Part shown: positions 55,901 to 64,000 of the stretch, one piece after another
Layout: each line of letters begins with the position of its first letter
Numbering within the stretch: the first letter of the stretch is position 1
NCBI GenBank assembly: GCA_017938765.1
Contig: JAGBAX010000027.1
Span: 1-64,000 of the forward strand
DNA: 64,000 nt
Direction: 5' to 3'
Source of the DNA: Alistipes sp.
GTDB lineage: Bacteria > Bacteroidota > Bacteroidia > Bacteroidales > Rikenellaceae
Translations under genes and position numbers: made by a program
Notes under the pieces: model-generated
The model's database searches: none
What the model was told of the DNA's origin: nothing
Seen by the model: the letters and a program-made list of their open reading frames with translations, nothing else

Positions 55901-56519
55901 GTCTGGCGGAATTTACGAGCATGTTCACGCTGCTGTTAGCGGTCAGTGGTGGAGATCTAATATCAATGGTGACGGTTGTCCAAATGGCTATGGAGTCTAC
56001 GATATTGTGGGTAATACAATCCAGAATTGGTACTACAAGGGCGTAAATGAGGGTATGAGTGATAGAGACTATCAGATTCGCCTATATCGTGGCGACCTTA
56101 TTTGCGGCGGTTACAGAAGGTATTACACTCTCCAGCATGGTAATGATGTAATTATTGCTAATGTATTTAATGCGGATAGCTCGTGGAATATAGAACTCTA
56201 TGAGGATGATGTGTATTCGGGTAAAATGGAATTTATACCAGAGAAAAAGTATGTATATACAGGAAGTACACTTGTTGATACTGACTCTTGTCAGGATTGG
56301 TGGGCTATTGGCTATCATATAGGAATACTGGGTTGTAATAATGATTATCACACAAACTGTTTCCATATGTATAAGTACAAACTGAAGAATCCTGATGCAA
56401 AGAAGATTGAAGTTAAGGCAACTGACCGCTTCGGCAGAACTTACACACAAACAGAGATTCTTTCAAACACGGCAGATGGTACATACAATAGCGGAATTTA
56501 TACGGGTGTACCGTTTTAA
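52902..56519 (+). CDS. surface lipoprotein with calcineurin-like phosphoesterase domain (paralog 2)
   Basis: 1205-residue lipoprotein (lipobox TIAC, Cys18) with the same domain order as the gene at 48907. The phosphoesterase motifs are LADPQC (about 781), LGDIVYSE, GNHD (about 868), CVHVPL and GHTH (about 988). The phosphoesterase region is nearly identical to paralog 1 at DNA level (for example 55498-55670 versus 51481-51653), while the fimbrillin-like N-terminal third has diverged strongly. That pattern fits tandem duplication with later gene conversion or with selection on the surface-exposed N-terminal part. Substrate unknown. Confidence 0.85.
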   Translation: MKKYLSIAVLVASVTIACTQVEEQDIVIPGRKLESFSAHIDNESSRTYAVQGADGSIQMLWHEEDAIAVSDMKAIAKYNLFSGMGTTDATFTVDETSSDVTFTENAPLYAVSPSARAYFTEAKGLFFQISTAQTHSGVDSDNDSRRNIMLGSTTDNGESFDFTLAGALARFSIAVGQDEVIKSVKMTAETVKLTGLATIDWPNKKLLEASSNSVTLNYTNAPKSPYSAGYALIAPVDFSTAEGKIFYEVTTDKGVYTFCKKPAKKFEAGYIYNFPLDITKFEKVSSYNDLADGKYCFENLHIAKVRATDSTISIGWTNLVSNKPYIGYVNTINKLSQLDYTVDKTKTYKVALYRDLACQNLVVSVDNIVASSSVYNTDQTLATPSLSPLLPLRFVFPGLTPNTTYYAKVFNTTDNTVSRALEVKTTKSVANRSSVVTSNAKADDLILFENFENLLYGGDLSSRAAGLSRTDRGSIKDIIPVTGAITASNTGFYMVSGGTEMGLFNTLKGILDEIGVEDWGWIGGKSDAHGGSVCARPGYLKIGTSGNRSFVCTPALTAIPEGKAATVKVQFRAAPFADIYRETLNNVNERMISVKALSGVTFGSDYAVTYTIEDDVESLVLGGGNVSAWEECEVILENLPSGGVVAIGGGRDSAVASNRFQLDDIRITVTDVYDYVAPEVPEEIIRPAVSGTINYTDGTPAVGVSVSDGYSVVQTDANGKYTIAQPHKDAWYIYYSTPADCEVNINSYGQPCFFIKYSEDVSTYNFTLTKLAGGKETNFTLFCLADPQCMNDEHSMAYRGNVNGTRFVNESVADIVAHAKTKTAPCYGVTLGDIVYSEKDRDDSDFMDEMRGYMAKDKIGMPVFQTMGNHDYTYFYSSKPIAADETSSTYNIKAQRAFEDVFGPINHSWNRGDAHIVCMRNIQWNSNTNAKDYTSPIFTSEQVEWLRQDLSFVPTDKLVILCVHVPLLNKTSDVISLLKPFAEAHIMSGHTHYMRNEPTRSGGIYEHVHAAVSGQWWRSNINGDGCPNGYGVYDIVGNTIQNWYYKGVNEGMSDRDYQIRLYRGDLICGGYRRYYTLQHGNDVIIANVFNADSSWNIELYEDDVYSGKMEFIPEKKYVYTGSTLVDTDSCQDWWAIGYHIGILGCNNDYHTNCFHMYKYKLKNPDAKKIEVKATDRFGRTYTQTEILSNTADGTYNSGIYTGVPF

Positions 56520-56553
56520 ATTAGCCAAATTAAAAATTAGATAGGTTTCAAGG

Positions 56554-56658
56554 AGGCGGGCAGTTGTGTCCGCCTTTTTTTGCGCTACGTAGTAGGGTGT
56601 GATGTGTTATGAGGGGGCGCAGTGTGTTTTGTAAAAAGAGAAAAAATAGCTATATTTG
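56554..56658 (+). repeat. terminator plus promoter repeat, copy B
   Basis: 105 bases matching 52573-52676. The hairpin and T run end the transcript of paralog 2; the -7 box TATATTTG (56651-56658) lies 18 bases before ispF, so ispF is driven by the copied element. Confidence 0.85.
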
Positions 56659-56676
56659 TGAAAAATTATAGTATCT

Positions 56677-57156
56677 ATGAAGTTTAGAATAGGTCACGGC
56701 TACGATGTGCACGCTTTAGGCGATGGATTGCGCTTGGTGTTGGGAGGGGTAGAGATTCCTCATACAAAGGGGTGTATTGCTCACTCTGATGGCGATGTGC
56801 TACTTCACGCACTTTGCGATGCGTTGCTTGGTGCGGCTGCGCTTGGTGATATTGGCAAGCACTTTCCAGATAGCTCTGCCGAGTTTAAGGGTATAGACTC
56901 TACAAAGCTGCTCAAAAGGGTAGTAGAGTTGTTGTTGAGTGAGGGTTATCGTGTTGGTAATGTAGATATGACTATTGCAATGCAGCGACCTAAACTGCGC
57001 CCATATATAGACTCAATGCGAGAGTGTATAGCCTCATGTATTGGCATAGATGTTGACTCTGTGTCTGTCAAGGCGACCACGACCGAGCATCTTGGCTTTG
57101 AGGGCGAGGAGAAGGGAGTTTCGGCTACGGCTGTGGCATTAATTTATAAGGAGTAA
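56677..57156 (+). CDS. ispF: MEcPP synthase
   Basis: Forms 2C-methyl-D-erythritol 2,4-cyclodiphosphate in the non-mevalonate isoprenoid pathway. 159 residues with GHGYDVHAL (zinc ligands Asp and His), HSDGDVLLHALCDALLGA and KATTTEHLGFEG. Normal length. pepD begins 2 bases after its stop, so the two are probably cotranscribed. Confidence 0.97.
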   Translation: MKFRIGHGYDVHALGDGLRLVLGGVEIPHTKGCIAHSDGDVLLHALCDALLGAAALGDIGKHFPDSSAEFKGIDSTKLLKRVVELLLSEGYRVGNVDMTIAMQRPKLRPYIDSMRECIASCIGIDVDSVSVKATTTEHLGFEGEEKGVSATAVALIYKE

Positions 57157-57158
57157 TT

Positions 57159-58601
57159 ATGACTATTAGAGATTTACAACCAAAACTTATCTGGGAGATT
57201 TTTGACCAGATTACAGCTGTTCCTCGCCCATCAAAGCGCGAGGGTAAGATTATTGAGTATCTGCTTGACTTTGCAAAACAGCATAACCTTGAGGCTGTAC
57301 GCGATGATATTGGCAATGTTGTCATCCGTAAGGGTGCTACTGCGGGCTATGAGGCTCTGCCAACAGTTATCCTACAGTCGCATATGGATATGGTGTGCGA
57401 GAAGAACTCTGATACCGAGCATAACTTTGATACTGACCCTATCTGTACAAAGATTGTTGATGGCTGGGTAAAGGCAGAGGGTACAACTCTTGGCGCAGAC
57501 TGCGGTATCGGTATGGCGGCGGCACTGGCTGTGCTTGTTGACCCAACAGTTGAGCACGGTGCTATTGAGGCGCTCTTTACTGTAGATGAGGAGACAGGCC
57601 TTACTGGCGCATTTAACCTTGGCGAGGGTATGCTTACGGGTAAATACCTTATCAATCTTGACTCTGAGGATGAGGGCGAGATATTTATCGGCTGCGCTGG
57701 TGGCGTAGATACTCTGGGCTATTTTGATTATACTACTCAGACTCTGCCTGCAGGTTATGAGTACTACCGTATAGGTGTTTCTGGCCTTAAGGGTGGTCAC
57801 TCTGGCGACGATATTGATAAGGGGCTGGGCAATGCAAATAAGATTTTGGCACATTTCCTCTACGATGCAGAGCGATTTGGTATTCGCCTTGGTATGTTTG
57901 ACGGTGGAAATCTGCGTAACGCTATCCCTCGTGAGGCCTATGCTGTAGTGGCTGTCCCAGAGCATACAGCACTACTTTTTGAGACCTCACTGGCTACATA
58001 TGTTTCGGCTGTAAAGGCTCTCTATGCAGCCACTGAGCCGAGTCTCAAAATTACTTTAGGTCAGGCGGCTGAACAACCTGTTATTGACGAGGATACACAG
58101 TCTTCACTTCTTGCAGCTATCGTAGGTCTTCCAAATGGTGTGTTGGCTATGTCACAGGCTATGAAGGGGCTTGTTGAGACCTCTACAAATACAGCCTCAG
58201 TGAAGTTTGTTGATAGTAAGATTGTTGTTACCACCTCGCAGCGTTCAAGCGTTGAGTTGGCAAAGAAGAGTGCTATGCACAGCGTTGAGGCAGTGCTTGT
58301 GCTTGCAGGTGCGGAAGTAGAGCATTCGGATGGCTATCCAGGTTGGGCACCTAATCCTGATTCGTCACTGCTACACTGCACCGTAGAGAGCTATAAGTCG
58401 CTCTTTGGTACGGAGCCAAAGGTTCGCGCTATTCACGCAGGCCTTGAGTGTGGACTCTTCCTTGAGAAGTATCCTCACCTTGAGATGGTCTCTTTTGGCC
58501 CAACATTGAGGGGCGTTCACTCGCCAGATGAGAGATTAGAGATTGCAACGGTCGATAAATTCTGGCAGTTATTGCTTGATGTACTTAAAAAAGTTAAGTA
58601 G
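57159..58601 (+). CDS. pepD: aminoacyl-histidine dipeptidase (M20)
   Basis: Zinc dipeptidase of family M20C that cleaves X-His and other dipeptides. The 480-residue product has LQSHMDMV (first zinc His and Asp), LGADCGIG, DEETGLTGAFNL (catalytic Glu), NLDSEDEGE and the lid domain with GLKGGHSGDDI. Length matches PepD. It is cytosolic, with no signal peptide. Terminator follows 7 bases after the stop. Confidence 0.95.
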   Translation: MTIRDLQPKLIWEIFDQITAVPRPSKREGKIIEYLLDFAKQHNLEAVRDDIGNVVIRKGATAGYEALPTVILQSHMDMVCEKNSDTEHNFDTDPICTKIVDGWVKAEGTTLGADCGIGMAAALAVLVDPTVEHGAIEALFTVDEETGLTGAFNLGEGMLTGKYLINLDSEDEGEIFIGCAGGVDTLGYFDYTTQTLPAGYEYYRIGVSGLKGGHSGDDIDKGLGNANKILAHFLYDAERFGIRLGMFDGGNLRNAIPREAYAVVAVPEHTALLFETSLATYVSAVKALYAATEPSLKITLGQAAEQPVIDEDTQSSLLAAIVGLPNGVLAMSQAMKGLVETSTNTASVKFVDSKIVVTTSQRSSVELAKKSAMHSVEAVLVLAGAEVEHSDGYPGWAPNPDSSLLHCTVESYKSLFGTEPKVRAIHAGLECGLFLEKYPHLEMVSFGPTLRGVHSPDERLEIATVDKFWQLLLDVLKKVK

Positions 58602-58608
58602 TTAGTTT

Positions 58609-58636
58609 GAGGAGGTTAAAAACCTCCTCTATTTTT
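58609..58636 (+). terminator. terminator of ispF-pepD
   Basis: Perfect 9-bp hairpin (58609-58617 with 58621-58629) followed by TATTTTTG, 7 bases past the pepD stop. Confidence 0.75.
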
Positions 58637-58658
58637 GTGAAAAGATACCTTTATTTTG

Positions 58659-58666
58659 TATCTTTG
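58659..58666 (+). promoter_or_regulatory. -7 box TATCTTTG for the amidase-like gene
   Basis: TATCTTTG ends 5 bases before ATG 58672, implying a leaderless or nearly leaderless transcript. Confidence 0.55.
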
Positions 58667-58671
58667 TCACT

Positions 58672-61641
58672 ATGAAACGTATTTTGCTAAAAATTACCAT
58701 ATTTTTTCTGCTGTTTTTTGTCGCTGATAGAGCTGTGGCAGCCCCTAAGTCGGTGGTTACAGATGAGCAGAAAACAGCTATCACTCAGATCCTTACACGT
58801 ATTCTTCAGCGCGAAGTAAAGGGTGTTCCTGCTAATGTTACATCTGTTACTGTTAAGGGTGGTAAGGTTAGGGTAGTAACCTCTGCTGGTTTGTCGTATT
58901 ATCCAGTGCGAGAGGATAACCTTAAGGCTATGTGTGATTCAATCCGTCCACTTTTGCCTCGTAAATTAAGGGGTAAGCAGATTGAGATATACTCAGATGG
59001 TCGCTCTATGGCTGAATATATCCCGTTGGGATATCGTAAATCTACAAAGAAGATTATCCATTTTACAAACGACTCGGAGGGTGGTCAGCTCGTGCGTCCA
59101 GAGCGCCCATTTAAGATTACTGAAGGACTGAATGATAGACATATAGCTTTGTGGCAGAGTCACGGTCGCTACTTTGATGTAAAGGCCAATGAGTGGCGCT
59201 GGCAACGCTCGCTACTGTGGCAGACCGTTGAGGATTTGTATACTCAGAGTTATGTACTTCCGTATGTTGTGCCTATGCTTGAGGCTGCGGGTGCAACGGT
59301 TATGCTTCCGCGAGAGCGCGACTTCCAGACGACTGAAATTGTTGTGGATAATGATGGTGCTGGTTATGCGGAGAGTAGTGGTAAATACGCTTGGAGCTCA
59401 GCAGGCGAGGGCTTTGCGCATAAGAAGGATACCTACCTCTCTGGCGAAAATCCGTTTAAGGATGGTACTTGCCGCATGGTACAAACAACAACGGATAGTC
59501 GCAATCAGAGCCTTGCTAAGTGGTCGGCGACTTTTGATAAGAGCGATGACTACGCAGTCTATGTAAGCTATAAGTCTCTTCCAAATAGCCTTGATGGTGC
59601 GCTCTATACAGTCTACCACGCGGGTGGTCAGAGTCGTGTGAGAGTCAATCAGAAGATTGGTGGCGGTACCTGGATTTATATAGGTACTTATCGTTTTACT
59701 TCATCTAAAGAAAAGGTTGTAGTAACACTCTCAAATGTTTGTTCTTCAGATGATTGTGTTGTTACTGCTGATGCTGTAAAGATTGGTGGTGGCTATGGAA
59801 ATGTTGCTCGTACAGTCTGCGACTCACTACGCACAGAGGGTTGTGATTATACGCCAATCACAAGCGGTATGCCACGCTATTGTGAGGGTGCAAGGTATTG
59901 GTTGCAGTGGGCAGGTTTTGATAAATCGGTCTATTGTAAGCACGATGACTGTAACGACTATAACGACGACTATAAGTGTCGTGGCGAGTGGGTAAATGCC
60001 CTTATGGGTGGCTCTGCTCGTCTTGAGAAGGAACAGGGTTTGGGTATCCCTGTAGATTTATCTCTCGCTTTCCACTCTGATGCTGGTATTACGGATAATG
60101 ATGCAACGATTGGTACTCTGGGTATTTACTACACGAAATACAAGAAAGGTAAGTTTGAGGGTGGTGCGAGTAGGTATCTGTCGCGTGATTTGACAGATTT
60201 GATAATGACCCAAATAGTTGGAGATATTCGCACTACATATGAGCCAGAGTGGCGTCGTAGGGGTATGTGGAATAGATCTTACTTTGAGGCGCGAGTGCCG
60301 TCTACGCCAACAATGCTCCTTGAGTTACTGTCGCACCAAAACCTTGCAGATATGCGCTTGGGTCACGACCCTAATTTTAAGTTTGTCGTCTCGCGCGCTA
60401 TTTATAAGGCTATTTTGCGCCATTTGTCTGCACAGTATGGTGTGCCGTATTGTGTAACACCGCTGCCAGTGAATAGCTTTGCTACTTCTCCTGCTGGTGA
60501 CGGAGCTGTTCGTTTGAGTTGGAAAGCAACTGTAGATAGTCTTGAGAATACTGCTAAGCCAACTGCGTATGTTGTCTATACACGCGAGGGTGATGGCGGT
60601 TTTGATAATGGTAGAATTGTTACAGATAACAGCTTGATTATAAACCAGAAACCAGATGTTATTTATAGTTATCGTGTAACTGCAATTAATGCTGGCGGAG
60701 AGAGTTTTCCGAGCGAAATACTTACAGTATGTCAGTTGTCTGATGCCAAAGTAACAGCTATGATTGTCAATGGATTTGATAGGGTTGCAGCTCCAGAATG
60801 CCGTAAGGATGGCTTTCATAATGAGTTTGATAGCGGAGTTGCATACCTTCGGGATGTTGCATTTATTGGTGAGCAGCGCGTCCATGATACCTCAAAGCGT
60901 CGTGAAAAGAGTGAGCCTCGCGCCTTTGGTGTCTCTTTTAGTAATCATCAGGGCAAGATAGTGGGTGGTAATAGTTTTGACTATCCATACCTGCACGGTA
61001 AGAGCCTGCTTGCAGCGGGCTGTTCATTCTACTCTTCAAGTGTGGCAGCTGTAGAGAGTAGAGAGGTGGATTTGTCTGGTTTTAACCTTGTAGATGTAAT
61101 TCTTGGTAAACAACGTACAACAACTGTAGGACGAGGAGTTGCAGATAAGAGGTATGAGTGTTTTTCTGTTGATTTGCAGAGCGTTATTACCGATTACTTA
61201 AAGTCAAATGGAGCATTGTTTGTCTCTGGAGCATATGTTGGTACAGATCTATTTACCTCTTCATCGTCTGATGAAAAGGCTAAGATATTTGCAAGAGATA
61301 TGTTGCATATATCTTATATGGGAAATAATAATACGGTCACTAAACTTGACTATGTGACAACTGCGAGTCGCTCGGCGGTACGTTTAAACAGTAGGGAGTA
61401 TAGATATTGCCGAGATTACCGTCCAGACTTCTATACTGTCAACTCTGTAGATGGTTTTGTGGCCGTTGGCGAGGCTAAAATGCTTATGCGCTATCCAGAT
61501 AGTAATCTTGCTGCTGCGGTTGGTTATCGCAGTGAGCAGGGAGAGGCAACATTTGTTATGGGATTTCCTTTTGAGTCTATAACAGATAGCGATAGTAGAG
61601 ACTTTTTGATGAAAGATATTGTTGAATATTTAATATACTAA
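58672..61641 (+). CDS. secreted golvesin/amidase-like protein with FN3
   Basis: 989 residues with a signal peptide (1 to about 24, cleavage after AVA). Residues 220-380 look like a golvesin-C-terminal-like beta domain (YAVYVSYKSLPNS, TWIYIGTYRF). It is inserted into an amidase_3-like fold whose later part has IPVDLSLAFHSDAG and STPTMLLELLSHQN, resembling the His and Glu regions of N-acetylmuramoyl-L-alanine amidases. An FN3 domain follows (about 595-690), and the C-terminal 300 residues are not recognised. Such proteins are often annotated xanthan lyase. Probably a peptidoglycan or glycan hydrolase at the envelope; activity is inferred. The GH20 gene starts 3 bases after it. Confidence 0.78.
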   Translation: MKRILLKITIFFLLFFVADRAVAAPKSVVTDEQKTAITQILTRILQREVKGVPANVTSVTVKGGKVRVVTSAGLSYYPVREDNLKAMCDSIRPLLPRKLRGKQIEIYSDGRSMAEYIPLGYRKSTKKIIHFTNDSEGGQLVRPERPFKITEGLNDRHIALWQSHGRYFDVKANEWRWQRSLLWQTVEDLYTQSYVLPYVVPMLEAAGATVMLPRERDFQTTEIVVDNDGAGYAESSGKYAWSSAGEGFAHKKDTYLSGENPFKDGTCRMVQTTTDSRNQSLAKWSATFDKSDDYAVYVSYKSLPNSLDGALYTVYHAGGQSRVRVNQKIGGGTWIYIGTYRFTSSKEKVVVTLSNVCSSDDCVVTADAVKIGGGYGNVARTVCDSLRTEGCDYTPITSGMPRYCEGARYWLQWAGFDKSVYCKHDDCNDYNDDYKCRGEWVNALMGGSARLEKEQGLGIPVDLSLAFHSDAGITDNDATIGTLGIYYTKYKKGKFEGGASRYLSRDLTDLIMTQIVGDIRTTYEPEWRRRGMWNRSYFEARVPSTPTMLLELLSHQNLADMRLGHDPNFKFVVSRAIYKAILRHLSAQYGVPYCVTPLPVNSFATSPAGDGAVRLSWKATVDSLENTAKPTAYVVYTREGDGGFDNGRIVTDNSLIINQKPDVIYSYRVTAINAGGESFPSEILTVCQLSDAKVTAMIVNGFDRVAAPECRKDGFHNEFDSGVAYLRDVAFIGEQRVHDTSKRREKSEPRAFGVSFSNHQGKIVGGNSFDYPYLHGKSLLAAGCSFYSSSVAAVESREVDLSGFNLVDVILGKQRTTTVGRGVADKRYECFSVDLQSVITDYLKSNGALFVSGAYVGTDLFTSSSSDEKAKIFARDMLHISYMGNNNTVTKLDYVTTASRSAVRLNSREYRYCRDYRPDFYTVNSVDGFVAVGEAKMLMRYPDSNLAAAVGYRSEQGEATFVMGFPFESITDSDSRDFLMKDIVEYLIY

Positions 61642-61644
61642 CCT

Positions 61645-63252
61645 ATGAAACGAATACTTTTAGTAATTTTTGCAATCGTTTGTACATCAGTTGTTTATGC
61701 GGTTGATTATACAAATGTTATTGTGCCTCGTCCAGTAAGCTGTGAGTCTGGAGAGGGCGAGTTTGTTCTGTCTGCAAAAACTGTTGTACGTGCAGAGGCG
61801 CTAAACCTTGTTCGTGCTGGTGAGATTTTTGCTGAAGACCTTGAAAGAGTACTTGGTAGAGAGTTGACAGTAAAAAAGAGCTCTTCTCGCACGGGTGCTA
61901 TTAACCTCTCTGTTGATTCAACTCTTGAGTCAGAGCAGTATATGCTAAAGGTTACCAAAGCGGGTATTTGGATTGTTGGAGGCTCAGAGCGAGCTGTATT
62001 CTTCGGATTGCAGAGCCTTCTACAGATTGCCGCTGCATCTACACTTGAGAATGGAGGTCTTACTTTGGCGGCAGTAACTATTTCAGATAAACCACACTTT
62101 GAGTATCGCGGAGCGATGTTTGATGTATGCCGTCATATCTTTACTGTAGATGAAGTAAAGCGTTATATAGATATCCTCGCACTTCACAAAATCAATAAGT
62201 TCCACTGGCATCTTACAGAGGATCAAGGTTGGCGAATTGAGATTAAGCATTACCCTGAGCTTTCGCAGGTTGGTGCATATCGTAATGAGACAATCATAGG
62301 TAGAAATCGTAAATCTAAGGTTTATGATGATACACGCTATGGTGGTGTATTTACGCAGGATGAGGTGCGCGAGGTTGTAGCATATGCCGCTGAGCGATAT
62401 ATAGATGTTATCCCAGAGATTGAGATGCCTGGCCACGCAGTAGCGGCTCTCACAACTTATCCACATCTCGGTTGTACTGGTGGCCCGTATGAGGTATGGA
62501 CTCGTTGGGGTATTAGTAAGAATATCTTCTGCGCAGGTAAGGAGAGTACATTTGAGTTTATAGAGAATGTGCTTACAGAGGTGCTTGAGTTGTTCCCATA
62601 TAAATATATACACATTGGTGGTGACGAGGCTCCGCGCGATATGTGGAAGAGGTGTCCACACTGCCAGAAGCGTATTAAGGATGAGGGTCTGAAGGATGAA
62701 AATGAGCTTCAGAGCTACTTTATGGAGCGCGTTGAGAAGTGGCTCAACGAGCGTGGTCGCTCTATTATTGGCTGGGATGAGATTCTTAAGGGTGGCATCT
62801 CAAAGAGTGCTACGGTAATGTCTTGGCGTGGTAGTAAGGGTGGTATTGCAGCAGCAAAATTGGGCAACTATGTTGTTATGACTCCAAATACCCACTGTTA
62901 TATTGACTACTATCAGACATCAAACCCTGTAGAGAATGGCGAGCCTCTTGGTAATGGCCGTTTCCCAGTAACACTTCGCAAGACCTACTCTTTAGACCCA
63001 TACGCAGGGCTTAATGAGCAACAGCAACAATATATTAAGGGTGTTCAGGTTAATCTCTGGACAGAGTATATCGCTACATTTGACCATATTCAGCATATGC
63101 TTTTGCCACGTGTTGCCGCTCTTGCAGAGACTGGTTGGTCTTATGGTAATAAGGATTACGACGATTTCGCGCGTCGTATGCACATTCTTCGTAGACTCTA
63201 CGACAAGAAGGGGTTTGTCTACGCTCCATACTTCTTTAACGGAATAGAGTAA
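61645..63252 (+). CDS. beta-N-acetylhexosaminidase (GH20)
   Basis: Secreted family GH20 enzyme of 535 residues that removes terminal GlcNAc/GalNAc. Signal peptide 1 to about 20 (VYA cut site), GH20b domain (about 25-145), and TIM barrel from 150 with FHWHLTEDQGWRIEIK, EIEMPGHAVAAL and the catalytic Asp-Glu pair D327-E328 in HIGGDEAP. It probably acts on host glycans or on cell-wall GlcNAc, in keeping with the amidase-like gene 3 bases upstream. Its stop shares one base with the start of the next gene (TAATG). Confidence 0.95.
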   Translation: MKRILLVIFAIVCTSVVYAVDYTNVIVPRPVSCESGEGEFVLSAKTVVRAEALNLVRAGEIFAEDLERVLGRELTVKKSSSRTGAINLSVDSTLESEQYMLKVTKAGIWIVGGSERAVFFGLQSLLQIAAASTLENGGLTLAAVTISDKPHFEYRGAMFDVCRHIFTVDEVKRYIDILALHKINKFHWHLTEDQGWRIEIKHYPELSQVGAYRNETIIGRNRKSKVYDDTRYGGVFTQDEVREVVAYAAERYIDVIPEIEMPGHAVAALTTYPHLGCTGGPYEVWTRWGISKNIFCAGKESTFEFIENVLTEVLELFPYKYIHIGGDEAPRDMWKRCPHCQKRIKDEGLKDENELQSYFMERVEKWLNERGRSIIGWDEILKGGISKSATVMSWRGSKGGIAAAKLGNYVVMTPNTHCYIDYYQTSNPVENGEPLGNGRFPVTLRKTYSLDPYAGLNEQQQQYIKGVQVNLWTEYIATFDHIQHMLLPRVAALAETGWSYGNKDYDDFARRMHILRRLYDKKGFVYAPYFFNGIE

Positions 63253-64000
63253 TGCACTATCTCTCGTCACATACGCTGCGCACTATATCTATGCCTTTTG
63301 GTATGGTTATAGGCGCGCTGTTGTGTCGTCAGATTGTGGCTGTAGATAGTTGGAGTGGCGGAATGCTTACTCCAGTGCTGATTTTTGCAATGCTCTTTTT
63401 TACCTATTGTAGGGTAGATGTTACCAAGATGCGCATCACGATGATGCACTTTTGGCTCTTTGCAGCGCAGATTATTGGGGCGATGATTCTCTACACACTC
63501 TGTCAGCCATTGGGTGAGACAGTCGCTCAAGGAGCGATGATTTGTGCTCTTGCACCTATTGCTATGGCGGCTGTGGTTATTGGTGGAATGCTCGGTGCAA
63601 ATATTGAGAATATGACCACATATAGCCTGCTGTGTAATATCGGAACTGCCTTTGTAGCTCCTTTTATCCTCTCGTGGGTAGGAAATGGAGAGTGTACTCT
63701 TATGCAGATACTTACAAAGGTTGCGCCACTGCTTATTGCTCCTTTTGTAGCAGGGCAGTTGTGTCGCTTTGCGCTACCTAAGGTGGCTTTGTGGGTGGCT
63801 GAGCATAGTAGAATATCGTTCTACATATGGCTCGTGTCGCTTATGGTTGTTGTCGGTAGAACTACAGCATTTGTTATTGACCACAGCGCAACCGACCTTA
63901 CTATAGAGATTATTCTTGCAGCGGTGGCGGCAGTGATATGCGTTGGGCAGTTTGCTTTGGGTCGTAAGATAGGCGCAAAATATGGCGATAAGGTGGCTGG
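63252..64000 (+). CDS. bile acid:sodium symporter-like transporter, 3' part missing
   Basis: Frame open from ATG 63252 to the window end (249 codons). Highly hydrophobic with about eight membrane segments; the stretch CALAPIAMAAVVIGGMLGAN and LAP/GTAFVAPF-type helix breaks resemble BASS family (bile acid:Na+ symporter) carriers. Substrate unknown. The start overlaps the GH20 stop by one base, so translation is probably coupled and the three genes from 58672 may be one operon. Truncated by the window. Confidence 0.7.
   Translation, partial: MHYLSSHTLRTISMPFGMVIGALLCRQIVAVDSWSGGMLTPVLIFAMLFFTYCRVDVTKMRITMMHFWLFAAQIIGAMILYTLCQPLGETVAQGAMICALAPIAMAAVVIGGMLGANIENMTTYSLLCNIGTAFVAPFILSWVGNGECTLMQILTKVAPLLIAPFVAGQLCRFALPKVALWVAEHSRISFYIWLVSLMVVVGRTTAFVIDHSATDLTIEIILAAVAAVICVGQFALGRKIGAKYGDKVA

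Overview
The window looks like a chromosomal segment of a Bacteroidales bacterium, probably near Rikenellaceae/Alistipes (family assignment is a guess). Supporting signs are many -7 boxes of the Bacteroidota type TAnnTTTG (some with TTTG 19-20 bases upstream), SD-poor starts, fimbrillin-like lipoproteins, a FeoA-FeoB fusion, a tmRNA whose tag appears to end in YALAA, DUF3822 beside rsmD, and a PyrK/PyrD-1B pair. No integrase, transposase, CRISPR array or rRNA operon was seen.

Layout. 0.2-6.7 kb (minus): dipeptidyl peptidase III lipoprotein, omega-amidase-like hydrolase, small nucleotidyltransferase, guaA, guaB. 6.7-7.2 kb: divergent control region in which both guaB and the purine operon have a promoter, a short leader ORF and an intrinsic terminator before the first gene. 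7.2-19.4 kb (plus): purE-purL-purF-purM-purN-purH-purD-folD-purB, the complete route to IMP plus purB. 19.5-22.1 kb: three lipoproteins (TlpA-like, rhodanese, DUF6624). 22.1-31.8 kb (minus): pyrC-carA-carB-pyrK-pyrD-pyrF-pyrE-pyrB, a full UMP operon, again with an attenuator-like leader. 32-37 kb: purT, a DUF819 membrane protein, tRNA-Asp with a displaced copy of its 3' end, rsmD, DUF3822. 37-48.8 kb: RecD-like helicase, mutS, udk, gyrB, ftsE-like gene, tmRNA, and feoAB followed by a fused Cys-rich/glycosyltransferase gene. 48.9-64 kb (plus): two tandem surface lipoproteins with calcineurin-like phosphoesterase domains, ispF, pepD, an amidase-like secreted protein, a GH20 hexosaminidase and a transporter cut by the window end.

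Most notable: three of the four glutamine amidotransferases of nucleotide synthesis encoded here have lost the glutaminase nucleophile. GuaA has a shortened GATase domain without the Cys; PurF has Met where Cys1 should be and Leu at Arg73; CarA has Ser in place of the active Cys (GISLGH). PurL keeps an intact triad. This suggests that these three steps use free ammonia. Second theme: guaB, purE and pyrC leaders each carry a short ORF that stops beside or inside a terminator hairpin, suggesting attenuation of all three nucleotide units. PyrB also carries a PyrI-like zinc tail without the allosteric domain.
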